Of a stretch of DNA of 64,000 nucleotides, positions 21,188-30,179 are shown piece after piece. Under the pieces are notes generated by a model. It saw only the letters and a list, made by a program, of their open reading frames with translations, had not been told where the DNA came from and did not search any database. The first letter of the stretch is position 1, and every line of letters starts with the position of its first letter. The DNA is from Gammaproteobacteria bacterium (GTDB lineage Bacteria > Pseudomonadota > Gammaproteobacteria > DSM-16500), in NCBI GenBank assembly GCA_021325575.1, contig JAJPGW010000011.1:1-64000 (forward strand), in the 5' to 3' direction. The position numbers and the translations under genes are program-made.

Positions 21188-22141
21188 TTAAAATGATATG
21201 CCGTGTTTCCCCGACTCAATATCATTTATTATTAGTTTATTTAGTTTCTTCGCAATAGCTCCTGGGTGACCTGTGCCTATTACACCCTTCTCAAATTTCA
21301 CAACAGGAATCACATTTAGACTTGTTCCAGTTATCATAACTTCAGTGGCTGATTTTACATCCGCAAGCGAGATGGATTTTATCTCCGTTTTCATTCCATT
21401 TTCACGAGCTAATTCGCATACTCGCACCATGGTTATCCCTTTTAAAATATTATTGAGAGGGGGGTGAATAATCGTTTCATTATGATCGACAATCATTATA
21501 TTTTCTGTAGGCCCCTCAGTTACCCTTCCATCGGAATCAATGCCAATGATAAAATCAAAACCTCGATCAACAGCTTCTTTTTTCATTAAAACATTTGGAA
21601 GATAATTACAAGATTTTACCTGATTCATCCATGAAGATTTAATGGGGATTTCACTCTTACCAACGGTTACTCCATGAATATACTTTTCAGGTAAGGGTGA
21701 TTTAAGAGGAATTACGATTACATAAAGCTGCGGCTCAATTGAATCGTATGGATTAACAGAAAAATTTCCGGGCCCTCTCGAGATAAATACACGAATACTT
21801 GCATTGTCTTGGTTTGCAAATCGGAGTGTTTCAAGGATTATTTCTTTTACATGATTCACATCAAATGGCAAGTTTAACGAGATTTTTTCTGCCGAATCAA
21901 ATAATCTTTCTAGATGCTCTTCCATTAAATAAACAGATCTATTAACGGCTTTCATCGCTTCAAAAATACCATCACCACGATGAACCATGTGATCATCCAT
22001 AGGTAATAGCATCATTTCCGGATTTTTAACAATCCCACCGAACCAAGAAGAATAAAAAGCGTGATATTCTGCAAAAAAAGGATTTTTTCGCGATTTAATT
22101 TTTTGAATGAAATTACTTTCATCAATAATGGGTATTCGCAT
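21188..22141 (-). CDS. Class IV PLP-dependent aminotransferase
   Basis: 317 residues of the branched-chain aminotransferase/D-amino acid aminotransferase/aminodeoxychorismate lyase fold: early MDDHMVHRGDGIFEAMK, the probable Schiff-base Lys in QVKSCNYLPNVLMKKEA (about 180-197), then GFDFIIGIDSDGRVTEGPTENI and the phosphate-binding ITGTSLNVIPV. The substrate cannot be told from the motifs; BCAA or D-amino acid transamination are the main options. It is downstream of an alpha/beta hydrolase on the same strand, and both look more AT-rich than gltA beside them. Confidence 0.85.
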   Translation of the reverse strand: MRIPIIDESNFIQKIKSRKNPFFAEYHAFYSSWFGGIVKNPEMMLLPMDDHMVHRGDGIFEAMKAVNRSVYLMEEHLERLFDSAEKISLNLPFDVNHVKEIILETLRFANQDNASIRVFISRGPGNFSVNPYDSIEPQLYVIVIPLKSPLPEKYIHGVTVGKSEIPIKSSWMNQVKSCNYLPNVLMKKEAVDRGFDFIIGIDSDGRVTEGPTENIMIVDHNETIIHPPLNNILKGITMVRVCELARENGMKTEIKSISLADVKSATEVMITGTSLNVIPVVKFEKGVIGTGHPGAIAKKLNKLIINDIESGKHGISF

Positions 22142-22158
22142 TTTTTATTGATTCCTCA

Positions 22159-22866
22159 TTACATTAAATATTCTGTTATTTTTTGATGTAGATGATTCAA
22201 TTCGGCTTCTTTATCTTTGAGCCAATCTATCATTCTATGCGGACAATTTGGAATAATATAAATCTCTTTCTTTTTAGCATTAGGAGTATGATTATTTATT
22301 AAATCAATAACGCCTTTCGGAATAACCTCATCTTTTTCCCCAATAATTATTAAAAGTTTACCCGTGAAATTTTCAAGGAGACTTAAAACATCGGTATTTT
22401 TCCAGCTTTCGGGCGATCTAAGAATTTCAGTGAACCCCTCATCAAAACGAACACTATAAGCATTTTTATCATATAAGGCTGGACAGAAGAGTATTAGAGT
22501 ATCAATCTTGAAATGTTCAAGGAGTTTAATTGAAACATACCCACCCATACTGGAACCACAAATTGTTAATGGCTCTTTTGAAGCAAAATGATCAATTATT
22601 TCTTTTGCTTCATTTACTCGTTTTTGCAAGCTGCTCTTTTTTAATTCACCTGTGCTTTCGCCGTGACCGCTAAAATCAAATGCAAGTATATTGATTCCGG
22701 AATTAAGGATAGGCAATGATATGCTATTTACCCTTTCTTTTTGGCCAATGCCCGCTCCATGTAAATATACGAATTTAGGCAAATCAATATTTTCTTTTTT
22801 AGAAAGAATCATTCCAGCAATATTTTCATCTTTTACTTTAAAAATAAAAGATTTTTGATTTCTCAT
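22159..22866 (-). CDS. Alpha/beta hydrolase
   Basis: 235 residues with the nucleophile elbow CGSSMGGYVS (Ser near 104), oxyanion-side YLHGAGIGQ, FDFSGHGES, acid IIGEKDEVIP and the catalytic His in NCPHRMIDW. A complete Ser-His-Asp triad is therefore likely. This small-hydrolase style is seen in esterases and acyl-peptidase-like proteins; the substrate is unknown. It is followed 17 bases later by the class IV aminotransferase, suggesting a two-gene unit. Confidence 0.85.
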   Translation of the reverse strand: MRNQKSFIFKVKDENIAGMILSKKENIDLPKFVYLHGAGIGQKERVNSISLPILNSGINILAFDFSGHGESTGELKKSSLQKRVNEAKEIIDHFASKEPLTICGSSMGGYVSIKLLEHFKIDTLILFCPALYDKNAYSVRFDEGFTEILRSPESWKNTDVLSLLENFTGKLLIIIGEKDEVIPKGVIDLINNHTPNAKKKEIYIIPNCPHRMIDWLKDKEAELNHLHQKITEYLM

Positions 22867-22881
22867 TCTTACCCTCTGAGA

Positions 22882-23433
22882 TTAACAGCAACAGCCGCCG
22901 AATAAGAAGCTTACGCCAAAATTGATGAAATAATCATTTTTGCCGCCGGACATGGTGTATATGTCACGTGCTTCTGCTCTCAGTGCAATGGAAGGATCCA
23001 TAAAATATTGCGCGCCGATACCGGCATTGACGTTGCCTTGATGTTCGCTGTCAAATTGATTGGGTTTCAATCCTAAAACGCCAACACCTGCAATAACATA
23101 CGGCTCAAATAATTTGTGGGGCATGAAACGATAAATACCATCGACTGTGTAAAGAAAACCATGCACGCCAGTTGGCGTGACGACTGCGGGGGGATTGATA
23201 TTGGTATTTTGTACCCCAACCATTCCTTCCACTGCCCAGTGTTGATCAAAATTGTATGCGAGCGAAATATTTGGCATGCTGGCATTATCTAAATTGCGCT
23301 TACCGGCATAAAAATAATAAGCAATTCCAGGTGTAATCGTCACGGCCTCGGGCCTATTACCCGCAAAACCACATTGACTGCTCATCCATGCTATGAATCC
23401 AATCATCGTCCAAACTATTTTTTTATTTTTCAT
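22882..23433 (-). CDS. Outer membrane beta-barrel protein ending in Cys-Cys-Cys
   Basis: 183 residues: signal peptide (to about residue 25, ending CGFAG), then an eight-strand OmpA/OmpW-like barrel (ITPGIAYYFYAGKR, ISLAYNFDQHWAVEGMVGVQ, FEPYVIAGVGVLGL, NAGIGAQYFMDPSIALRAEARD, YFINFGVSFLF). The usual terminal Phe of a barrel is followed by GGCCC, an odd triple-Cys end. Start has GCAGGGA upstream. Function is structural or adhesive by family; no specific role can be assigned. Confidence 0.78.
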   Translation of the reverse strand: MKNKKIVWTMIGFIAWMSSQCGFAGNRPEAVTITPGIAYYFYAGKRNLDNASMPNISLAYNFDQHWAVEGMVGVQNTNINPPAVVTPTGVHGFLYTVDGIYRFMPHKLFEPYVIAGVGVLGLKPNQFDSEHQGNVNAGIGAQYFMDPSIALRAEARDIYTMSGGKNDYFINFGVSFLFGGCCC

Positions 23434-23519
23434 GTTTTTTTATCCCTGCAAAGAAAGGAGGCTATTCTAACAACTACTATTTAGGCTGTATACTGCATAG
23501 AAATAACAATGAGGTGTTT

Positions 23520-23966
23520 ATGATTCACTTTAATTGGTACCAATTTTCTGATCTTACCGTTGAACAATTGTATGCAGTATTAATGCTACGCTGCGATATT
23601 TTTGTCGTCGAACAACACTGCCCCTATTTAGACCCGGATGGCAAAGATTCTTACGCTTATCATTTATTAGGCATCGAAGATGGCGTGTTGGCCGCTTATA
23701 TTCGTCTCTTTGCGCCAACTGAAATTGAAAATTATGTCGTATTTGGCCGTGTGGTCACAGCGCGAACGGCACGTGGTAAAGGTTATGGCAAACAACTTTT
23801 ACAAGAATTATTACGCTATTGCGAATATCACTTTCCAGGGGTGGCCATTCAATGCTCCGCACAATTTTATTTAAAAAAATTTTACGAAAGCTTTGGATTT
23901 GTAGCCTATGGCGACGTATATGAAGAAGACGGGATTCCACACATTGGTATGCAAAAAGTCAACTAG
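23520..23966 (+). CDS. ElaA-family GNAT acetyltransferase
   Basis: 148 residues from ATG 23520 (AGG five bases upstream); a GTG at 23514 in the same frame is less likely. The sequence follows ElaA: LRCDIFVVEQHCPYLDPDGKD, LAAYIRLF, and the acetyl-CoA loop VVTARTARGKGYGKQLL. GNAT enzymes move an acetyl group to an amine; the substrate of ElaA is not settled. Stand-alone gene. Confidence 0.9.
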   Translation: MIHFNWYQFSDLTVEQLYAVLMLRCDIFVVEQHCPYLDPDGKDSYAYHLLGIEDGVLAAYIRLFAPTEIENYVVFGRVVTARTARGKGYGKQLLQELLRYCEYHFPGVAIQCSAQFYLKKFYESFGFVAYGDVYEEDGIPHIGMQKVN

Positions 23967-24042
23967 AAAATCTACTTGCAAAAAAGATTGGAATAGGTCA
24001 TTTTGATTCTCGGAATTTTTTATTAATAAAAGGAGAAAATCC

Positions 24043-24456
24043 ATGCGATTTAAAAAAATCTTGCTTGTGACAGCACTTGCGCTGCCAATGATAGCAAAAG
24101 CTGATGTTTCATTGACGATTAATAACACCTCAAATGCTCCTTCAACTGTCAGAATCACTTCAGGCAGTTTGCATTTCTGCTCTGCTTCATTCCCAGGTGG
24201 CGTTACACCAAATGATGGCAAGGATCATCCGATTGCGCCAAGTACAATTAATCTCTTATGCAGAACCAGCGGCAACACCTGCGAAGCTGACATGTTCCCG
24301 ACAAATAATTGTGGTGATAAATCGACAGCTGTTGGACATGCGGTTCTGCATTTAGATACCGGCGCAGTTGAAATAACCAATGCTGAAAAATCTGCTTATG
24401 ATATCGAAGCATCCGGAACGAATCCAACGTTAGTAACGATCAAGAATAAATCTTAG
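24043..24456 (+). CDS. Secreted cysteine-containing protein of unknown function
   Basis: 137 residues with a clean signal peptide (MRFKKILLVTALALPMIAKA) and a strong AAAGGAG ribosome-binding site. The mature 117-residue domain is beta-rich and has four Cys (46, 73, 80, 90), enough for two disulfides. I recognise no family. It begins DVSLTINNTSNAPSTVRITSG, an immunoglobulin-like-looking strand pattern, but this is only an impression. Likely periplasmic or exported. Confidence 0.7.
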   Translation: MRFKKILLVTALALPMIAKADVSLTINNTSNAPSTVRITSGSLHFCSASFPGGVTPNDGKDHPIAPSTINLLCRTSGNTCEADMFPTNNCGDKSTAVGHAVLHLDTGAVEITNAEKSAYDIEASGTNPTLVTIKNKS

Positions 24457-24468
24457 GAAACACTGCTC

Positions 24469-24548
24469 GTCATTGCGAGACCTGCTTTTTAGGTCGAAGC
24501 AATCTTTCAAAAGATTGCTTCGCCGCAAAAATCGCGGCTCGCAATGAC
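24469..24548. repeat. Dispersed palindromic repeat, copy 2
   Basis: 80 bases between the convergent secreted-protein and FadL genes. Arms GTCATTGCGAG / CTCGCAATGAC, inner hairpin GAAGCAATCTTT / AAAGATTGCTTC. Placed where a bidirectional terminator would be useful, but without T-runs. Confidence 0.88.
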
Positions 24549-24551
24549 GAA

Positions 24552-25895
24552 TTAAGTGATATCCCACTTAATTTGAAATCCGTACACATCCGCATTCGCT
24601 CTCACCGAACCATTTGTGATAACCGTCTCAGGCCCAACCGTCTGACTTAAATTATTAATGTGTGTATTTATCGCAAAAATATGGGTCCAACCCACATCAA
24701 ATCCAACACACTTGGTTGCTTGAAAATGCGCACCAATTGCTGCTGCAATGCGATCGCTATCTGGCAGCTGTAAATTTCGATAAAGATCGCGCGTAGGACT
24801 TTGATCATATCCCAAACCTGTACGGAATATCCACTTGTCACAAGGATGGTAATTAGCACCGATAGAATAATTCCAGGTATTGCGAAAATGTTCTGCAAGA
24901 TCAAATATGACCGTATTCGAATTCACGCCAGCACCGTCAACGCCGGCAATATTTTGCAATACAAGATCTTTAATGACACTCCATTGTGTATAAGTCGCTG
25001 AAGCCATCGCATCCCAACACGGATTTATACTTTGGAAAATACTTAAGGTGGTAATCGCAGGCAATGTCGCTGTCACTTTCAGTGCACCTGTATATTGCTC
25101 CACCCCATTCTCAGCTAATGGCCCGATAAAATAACTGTTACCAGTCGCATGATGGGTAACTTTGGAACGGAAACTTAAACCAACGCGCGTCGCCGGGGTA
25201 AATTGATATAACGCACCGAGTCGATATCCATACGCATTATCCGATAATGAATTTTGACTAATGGTATCGAGTAACACCCCACCAGCAACACCTTCCGTCG
25301 TGTATTGATCCAATTCGGCACTTAAATGTTGAACATCCAAACCCGCGCCCACCGATAATTTATCGTTCAAGGCAATGCCTAGGGATGGCGTGAAATCAAC
25401 TACTTTAAGTGAAGTGAGCGTTGCAGCATAGCGCGCCAGGGTTGTATTGCCATAATCGGTTTTTAAACCAAATGGCACAACAATACTCATACCAAACACA
25501 ACGCAATCAGAGATCGGCGCGGCATAGTGACCGAAGGGCACCATGTTAAAGCCACCACCCTGCGCAATCACGTTTTGGGGAGCGGCAGTCAATCCGGTAT
25601 CTGGGTCAACAATGGTGCTGGTTTGAACCGAACCGCTATAACGAAAATTCGTCAAGACAGGATCAGCACCGGCGATTAATTGTTGGTTTTTAATTCGAAC
25701 TAAACCTGCTGGGTTATACCACGCGGTACTCGCATCATCGGCTTCAGAAGTAGCACCTGCGTGAAAATTTCCAATACTCGCTGCATCTTGTTCCCACAAT
25801 GCAAACGCTGCCGCCATCGCATTGCTCGCAAACGTTGTCACACCCGCTGCAGCCATTAATAAAACTAGTCGTTTAAAATAAAACCGTTTCACCAT
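24552..25895 (-). CDS. FadL/OmpP1-family long-chain fatty acid outer membrane transporter
   Basis: 447 residues (E. coli FadL 446). Signal peptide ends near SNAMA; the mature N-terminus AFALWEQDAASIGNFHAG ... DDASTAWYNPAGLVRI is the classic FadL hatch. The remaining beta strands run to the C-terminal YGFQIKWDIT. FadL channels let long-chain fatty acids through the outer membrane. The nearby fadE/thiolase/fadJ genes could burn the imported acids. AAGGGAG ribosome-binding site before the start. Confidence 0.92.
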   Translation of the reverse strand: MVKRFYFKRLVLLMAAAGVTTFASNAMAAAFALWEQDAASIGNFHAGATSEADDASTAWYNPAGLVRIKNQQLIAGADPVLTNFRYSGSVQTSTIVDPDTGLTAAPQNVIAQGGGFNMVPFGHYAAPISDCVVFGMSIVVPFGLKTDYGNTTLARYAATLTSLKVVDFTPSLGIALNDKLSVGAGLDVQHLSAELDQYTTEGVAGGVLLDTISQNSLSDNAYGYRLGALYQFTPATRVGLSFRSKVTHHATGNSYFIGPLAENGVEQYTGALKVTATLPAITTLSIFQSINPCWDAMASATYTQWSVIKDLVLQNIAGVDGAGVNSNTVIFDLAEHFRNTWNYSIGANYHPCDKWIFRTGLGYDQSPTRDLYRNLQLPDSDRIAAAIGAHFQATKCVGFDVGWTHIFAINTHINNLSQTVGPETVITNGSVRANADVYGFQIKWDIT

Positions 25896-25970
25896 GAAGG
25901 TCTCCCTTGCATTTATTTTTTTTATCCTGGAAAGAAAATGTTAATTTTCGGGTTTTGTGTTTTATTGGGA

Positions 25971-25999
25971 CTGACAGAATACCGGAATTACAATACAAT
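25971..25999 (+). promoter_or_regulatory. Predicted sigma70 promoter of the thioredoxin-like gene
   Basis: -35 CTGACA (25971-25976), 17-base spacer, -10 TACAAT (25994-25999), 27 bases before the start at 26027. Confidence 0.55.
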
Positions 26000-26026
26000 A
26001 CAACAAATTTTTAGAGGCTTTTATTT

Positions 26027-26581
26027 ATGGCTGAAACACCTTCTACCATGCTGCCACTCGGCACATTGGCTGCACAATTTAAATTGCTTGATACAATTTC
26101 AAATCAATTTTTAACGTTGGATGAATTAAAATCGGATAAAGCGACTGTGATTATGTTTATTTGTAATCATTGTCCGTATGTTCGGCATATTTTAGATACG
26201 TTAATCGATGTGGTAAAAAACTATCAGCCTAAAGGAATCCACTTTATTGCGATCAATTCCAATAATGTTCAAAAATATCCGGCGGACAGTCCAGATAAAA
26301 TGAAAATACTGGCGAAAGAACACGATTTTACATTTCCTTATCTTTTTGACGAAACGCAAGACATCGCTAAAAAATATCAAGCCGCTTGCACGCCGGATTT
26401 TTATATTTTCGATAAAAATTTAAAATGCGTTTATCGGGGACGATTTGATGAATCGACGCCGGGGAATGATGCGCCGGTGACGGGAAATGAATTGACAGCG
26501 GCATTAGATAATATTTTGGCAAACCAACCGGTGAGTGAAAATCAAAAGCCGAGTGTGGGATGTAATATTAAATGGAAATAA
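26027..26581 (+). CDS. Thioredoxin-fold (peroxiredoxin-like) protein
   Basis: 184 residues of the AhpC/TSA-like thioredoxin family. The active-site region is FICNHCPYVRHILDT (about 46-60), with a CxxC pair. The rest follows the family: IHFIAINSNNVQKYPADSP, FPYLFDETQDIAKKYQAACTPDFYIFD. The role is thiol oxidoreduction in the cytosol (no signal peptide). Stand-alone gene divergent from FadL. Confidence 0.87.
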   Translation: MAETPSTMLPLGTLAAQFKLLDTISNQFLTLDELKSDKATVIMFICNHCPYVRHILDTLIDVVKNYQPKGIHFIAINSNNVQKYPADSPDKMKILAKEHDFTFPYLFDETQDIAKKYQAACTPDFYIFDKNLKCVYRGRFDESTPGNDAPVTGNELTAALDNILANQPVSENQKPSVGCNIKWK

Positions 26582-26595
26582 AACCCTAACCCTTT

Positions 26596-26788
26596 GTCAT
26601 CCCGCAAAATGTTCATCCTCCATCAATTACCGAAGTTGTGACTTCACATGAACATTTCTGCGGGACCTGGGCTTTTAACAACTTTCCAGCATTCTACTTT
26701 GAAAGCCCAAAAGCCCGGGTCCCGCAGAATTGCTCGTGACGATTCTGTGATATTTTCAGAACTACGAACGAGCAATTTGCGGGATGAC
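26596..26788. repeat. 193-nt cloverleaf-like inverted repeat element
   Basis: Outer stem GTCATCCCGCAAA (26596-26608) pairs perfectly with TTTGCGGGATGAC (26776-26788). Inside are three hairpins: ATGTTCAT (26609-26616)/ATGAACAT (26648-26655); an 18-bp stem 26659-26676/26709-26726 with one T-G pair; and AATTGCTCGT (26728-26737)/ACGAGCAATT (26768-26777). The whole would fold as a four-way junction. No ORF and no tRNA features. Possibly a MITE-like or REP-derived element, between convergent thioredoxin-like and fadJ genes. Confidence 0.82.
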
Positions 26789-26805
26789 AAATAGGGAATT
26801 GAAGA

Positions 26806-28845
26806 TCAATTTGTCTCCATCAACATTTCCCACGTGCGCGTTTCATCTACCTTTTCTCCGCGCAATTGTTTTTGCCGTGTGTACTGCTGATACAAATCAT
26901 GAATGCCTTTGGTTTTAGCATAATGAATTGGACCACCCCGGAATGGCGCAAATCCAGTGCCATAGATCATTCCAGCATCGAGTAAATCACCATCTGCAAC
27001 TACACCTTCACGCAAGCACGCGAATGCTTCATCCAGCATGCGCAACACTAAACGATCAGAAATATCTTCCAGAGATTTATCCGTCGAAACATCGTCGGGT
27101 TTAATCTGCTTACCGTTTTTATATTTATAAAAACCTTCACCCGATTTGCGTCCTAATTTGCCCTGCTCCACCATCGTGATTAAACGTTGGGGCACTGGAA
27201 TATTCAGATATTTTCCTAAATATTTTGCAACCGACAAACAAACATCCAATCCCACTGCATCACCTAATGCAATTGGGCCCATTGGCATGCCAAATTCGAC
27301 CATGGCTTTGTCGATCACGGGTGCAGGAATGCCTTCATCCAGCATATTCACCGCTTCTAACAAATAAGGCATCAAAATTCGGTTGACCAAAAATCCTGGG
27401 CTGCTTTTGACGGGCAACGGCAATCGATCAATTTTACGCGTAAAGCTAAGTGCTTTTGCTGCGACATCATCCGCTGTGCGATCACCTTTTACGACTTCGA
27501 CTAATTGCATTTTAGCCACAGGATTAAAAAAGTGAATACCGACCAAGCGTTCGGGTCTATCCAACACCGAGTTAATATCATCCAATGGAATACTAGATGT
27601 ATTGGTCGCTAAAATGGCTGTGGGTTTTGCTTTGGATTCAACCGACTTGAATAAGGCTTGTTTAGCCGCCAAATCTTCATAAATCGCTTCGATAATCACA
27701 TCCGCACGCGCAATGCCCTGACCCGAAACATCCGGCATCAATCGGTCCATCGCTTGTTGAATGAGATGTGGTTCTTTTAATTTTTCTTTGAACAGGTTGT
27801 AAGCGCGTTTAATGGCTGGCGCAATTAATTTCGGCTCACGATCTTGCAAGGTCACCGTCATGCCTTTTAAAGCACACCAAGCGGCGATATCGCCACCCAT
27901 GGTGCCAGCACCCACAACGTGAATGTGTTTTGGAGAAAATTGACTTTCTTTGGCCAATCCCTTCAAGCGTTCTTGTAAAAAGAAACAACGCACTAAATTG
28001 CGTGAGGTTTCACTGAAAAATAATTTGCCGCAAGTACGTGCTTCCTGTTCGTATGGCATTTCACCATCCACGCCAAACTCTTCCCAATTATCGAGCGCTT
28101 GAAAAGGTGCTGGATAATGCGCAGGATTGATTTTGGCGCGTAATTTTTTACGCATCATTTTTGCTAAAAATTTTCTGGCAAATTTACTGTTGGTTAACTC
28201 TTGGAACCAGCTTGCTTTGTGACGAGCTGGTTTAGAAAGAATATATTGTTTTGCAGCACGAACTAAATGACGTTTAGGCACGGCTGCATCCACAAAACCC
28301 ATTTTAGCCGCAGCTTTGCCACTCACCGTACGACCGGACAACACGAGATCCATACCATTCAATGCGCCAATCAATCTTGGCAAACGAACGGTTCCACCCC
28401 AACCAGGATGAATGCCTAATGTGACTTCTGGCAATCCTAAACGTGTTTTAGGACCGTCTTCGACTACGCGATAACGACAGGGCAGCACCAATTCCAAACC
28501 ACCACCTACGCAAAATCCTTCGATCATCGCTACCGTCGGCATTTTTAAATTTTCGAGTTTTTCAAAAATATCCTGACCTTTGCGCAACATCGCGGTCGCA
28601 TCAGCCACATCTTTAAATTTGTTAAATTGGGAAATATCGGCGCCAGCAATAAAACCATTTTTTTTGCCAGACGCAATAATCACACCTTTGTGTTGTGTAT
28701 CATTTGCGAGAGAATCCACGATCGAAGAAAATTCTTCCATGGTTTCGGGATTTAAGGTATTCACTGAAGCATCTTGTTTATCAAAATAGACCCAGAGAAT
28801 GCCATCGTTGTCGGTTTCTAAACGCCAGTTTTTGTATGTTTGCAT
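26806..28845 (-). CDS. FadJ/FadB-type enoyl-CoA hydratase/3-hydroxyacyl-CoA dehydrogenase
   Basis: 679 residues, slightly shorter than E. coli FadB (729) and FadJ (714). The N-terminal crotonase half has the oxyanion loop FIAGADISQF (about 60) and the GFCVGGGLELVLPCRYR catalytic region; the C-terminal half has the NAD-binding HVVGAGTMGGDIAAWCALKG (about 315) and GIHFFNPVAKMQLVEVV. It performs two central steps of beta-oxidation. It starts five bases after the thiolase gene and probably forms the fatty-acid complex with it. Confidence 0.94.
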   Translation of the reverse strand: MQTYKNWRLETDNDGILWVYFDKQDASVNTLNPETMEEFSSIVDSLANDTQHKGVIIASGKKNGFIAGADISQFNKFKDVADATAMLRKGQDIFEKLENLKMPTVAMIEGFCVGGGLELVLPCRYRVVEDGPKTRLGLPEVTLGIHPGWGGTVRLPRLIGALNGMDLVLSGRTVSGKAAAKMGFVDAAVPKRHLVRAAKQYILSKPARHKASWFQELTNSKFARKFLAKMMRKKLRAKINPAHYPAPFQALDNWEEFGVDGEMPYEQEARTCGKLFFSETSRNLVRCFFLQERLKGLAKESQFSPKHIHVVGAGTMGGDIAAWCALKGMTVTLQDREPKLIAPAIKRAYNLFKEKLKEPHLIQQAMDRLMPDVSGQGIARADVIIEAIYEDLAAKQALFKSVESKAKPTAILATNTSSIPLDDINSVLDRPERLVGIHFFNPVAKMQLVEVVKGDRTADDVAAKALSFTRKIDRLPLPVKSSPGFLVNRILMPYLLEAVNMLDEGIPAPVIDKAMVEFGMPMGPIALGDAVGLDVCLSVAKYLGKYLNIPVPQRLITMVEQGKLGRKSGEGFYKYKNGKQIKPDDVSTDKSLEDISDRLVLRMLDEAFACLREGVVADGDLLDAGMIYGTGFAPFRGGPIHYAKTKGIHDLYQQYTRQKQLRGEKVDETRTWEMLMETN

Positions 28846-28850
28846 CCTGC

Positions 28851-30161
28851 TTACACTCCCACTGATGATACATTTTCAATTAACATTGCACCGCCTTGGC
28901 CGCCGCCAATACAAATGGATGCAACACCGCGTTGCGCATTATTTCGTTTTAAAATATGCGCGAGTCTAAGAACAATTCGAGCGCCGCTCGCACCGACTGG
29001 ATGACCCAAAGCAACACCGCCACCATCGACATTTAAACGGCTCATGTCCATTTTGCCGAAGGCTTTATCCATTCCTAAATTGTCTCGACAAAATTGATCG
29101 TCAGCTAATGCTTCTACACAACCTAATACTTGTGCTGCAAACGCTTCGTTAATTTCCCAGAAATCAATATCATTTAAGTGCAGGTTATAACGTTTTAACA
29201 ATGCCGTTGAAGCATAAGCAGGTCCCAATCCCATCACCGAAGGATCTAATCCTGCCCATTCAACATCGACAATGCGCGCCAATACCGGCAGTTTATATTT
29301 TTGAACGGCTTCTTTACTGGCAAGCAATAATAACGCTGCACCGTCTGTTACCTGTGAACTATTTCCTGCGGTGACATTCCCAAATTTTTTATCAAAAAAA
29401 GGTTTGAGCGTCCCAAGTTTTTCCATCGTCGTATCATGCCGCACACCGTCATCTTCTATAAAAAACTGACCGGTGGTCGCATAACTCGCTGCCACTTCAG
29501 GTAACTGTTTATTGGAAATGGCATTCGCCGCTCGCTGATGACTTTCCAATGCAAAAGCATCCATTTGTTCACGAGAAATATTAAATTGATGCGCAATAAT
29601 TTCAGCGGTTTGTCCCATATTTAAATTGATGGTGGGATCAGTTAATCCCTTCATCAGAGAAATCACCGGCGCCAAAAATTGCGGTCTGAATTTAATTAAT
29701 TGTTTTAATTTAGCGGGAATATTTTTAGAGCCCCACATTCCAGCCAGCCAATTCACCATGCCGTTATTAAATAAAAGCGGCGCGCGGCTCATGGATTCGG
29801 TACCACCCGCTAAAACCAGATTATGTCTGCCAATCGCAATGTCTTTGACAGCGTTATCGATGGCTTCCATACCGGACGCGCAATTACGTTGCACAGTCCA
29901 AGCCGGCATGGATTTGCTGCAGCCCAATCGAAGTCCAACCAGTCGTCCGATATTCGCTTCATCGGGACTTGGCATCATACAACCCAAGACCACTTCATCA
30001 ATATCTGTCGGCGAAAAAGGCTGACGAGCTAATAATTCGCGCCCTGCGCTCACCGCTAAATCAGAAGCCGAAAAAGGTCCAGGCTTACCGCGCGCTTTTA
30101 AAAAAGGAGTACGCGCCCCATCCACAATATAAACATCACGTCGCATTGTTTTCGTTTCCAT
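28851..30161 (-). CDS. Acetyl-CoA C-acyltransferase (FadA/FadI-type thiolase)
   Basis: 436 residues from ATG 30161, chosen because GAAGGAAA lies about eight bases upstream; a GTG at 30179 would extend it by six residues. Thiolase motifs are complete: nucleophile Cys in QRNCASGMEAID, general-acid GGGVALGHPVGASGARI, second Cys in SICIGGGQGGAM. It cleaves 3-ketoacyl-CoA in the last step of beta-oxidation. Order thiolase then hydratase/dehydrogenase resembles fadI-fadJ, and the length (436) equals E. coli FadI. Confidence 0.92.
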   Translation of the reverse strand: METKTMRRDVYIVDGARTPFLKARGKPGPFSASDLAVSAGRELLARQPFSPTDIDEVVLGCMMPSPDEANIGRLVGLRLGCSKSMPAWTVQRNCASGMEAIDNAVKDIAIGRHNLVLAGGTESMSRAPLLFNNGMVNWLAGMWGSKNIPAKLKQLIKFRPQFLAPVISLMKGLTDPTINLNMGQTAEIIAHQFNISREQMDAFALESHQRAANAISNKQLPEVAASYATTGQFFIEDDGVRHDTTMEKLGTLKPFFDKKFGNVTAGNSSQVTDGAALLLLASKEAVQKYKLPVLARIVDVEWAGLDPSVMGLGPAYASTALLKRYNLHLNDIDFWEINEAFAAQVLGCVEALADDQFCRDNLGMDKAFGKMDMSRLNVDGGGVALGHPVGASGARIVLRLAHILKRNNAQRGVASICIGGGQGGAMLIENVSSVGV

Positions 30162-30179
30162 GTTTTTTGTTTCCTTCAC

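Noticed and set aside
26596-26788. tRNA or other known RNA gene, because of the cloverleaf shape
   Set aside because: No T-arm or anticodon-arm consensus, arms are too long and the length is 193 bases.
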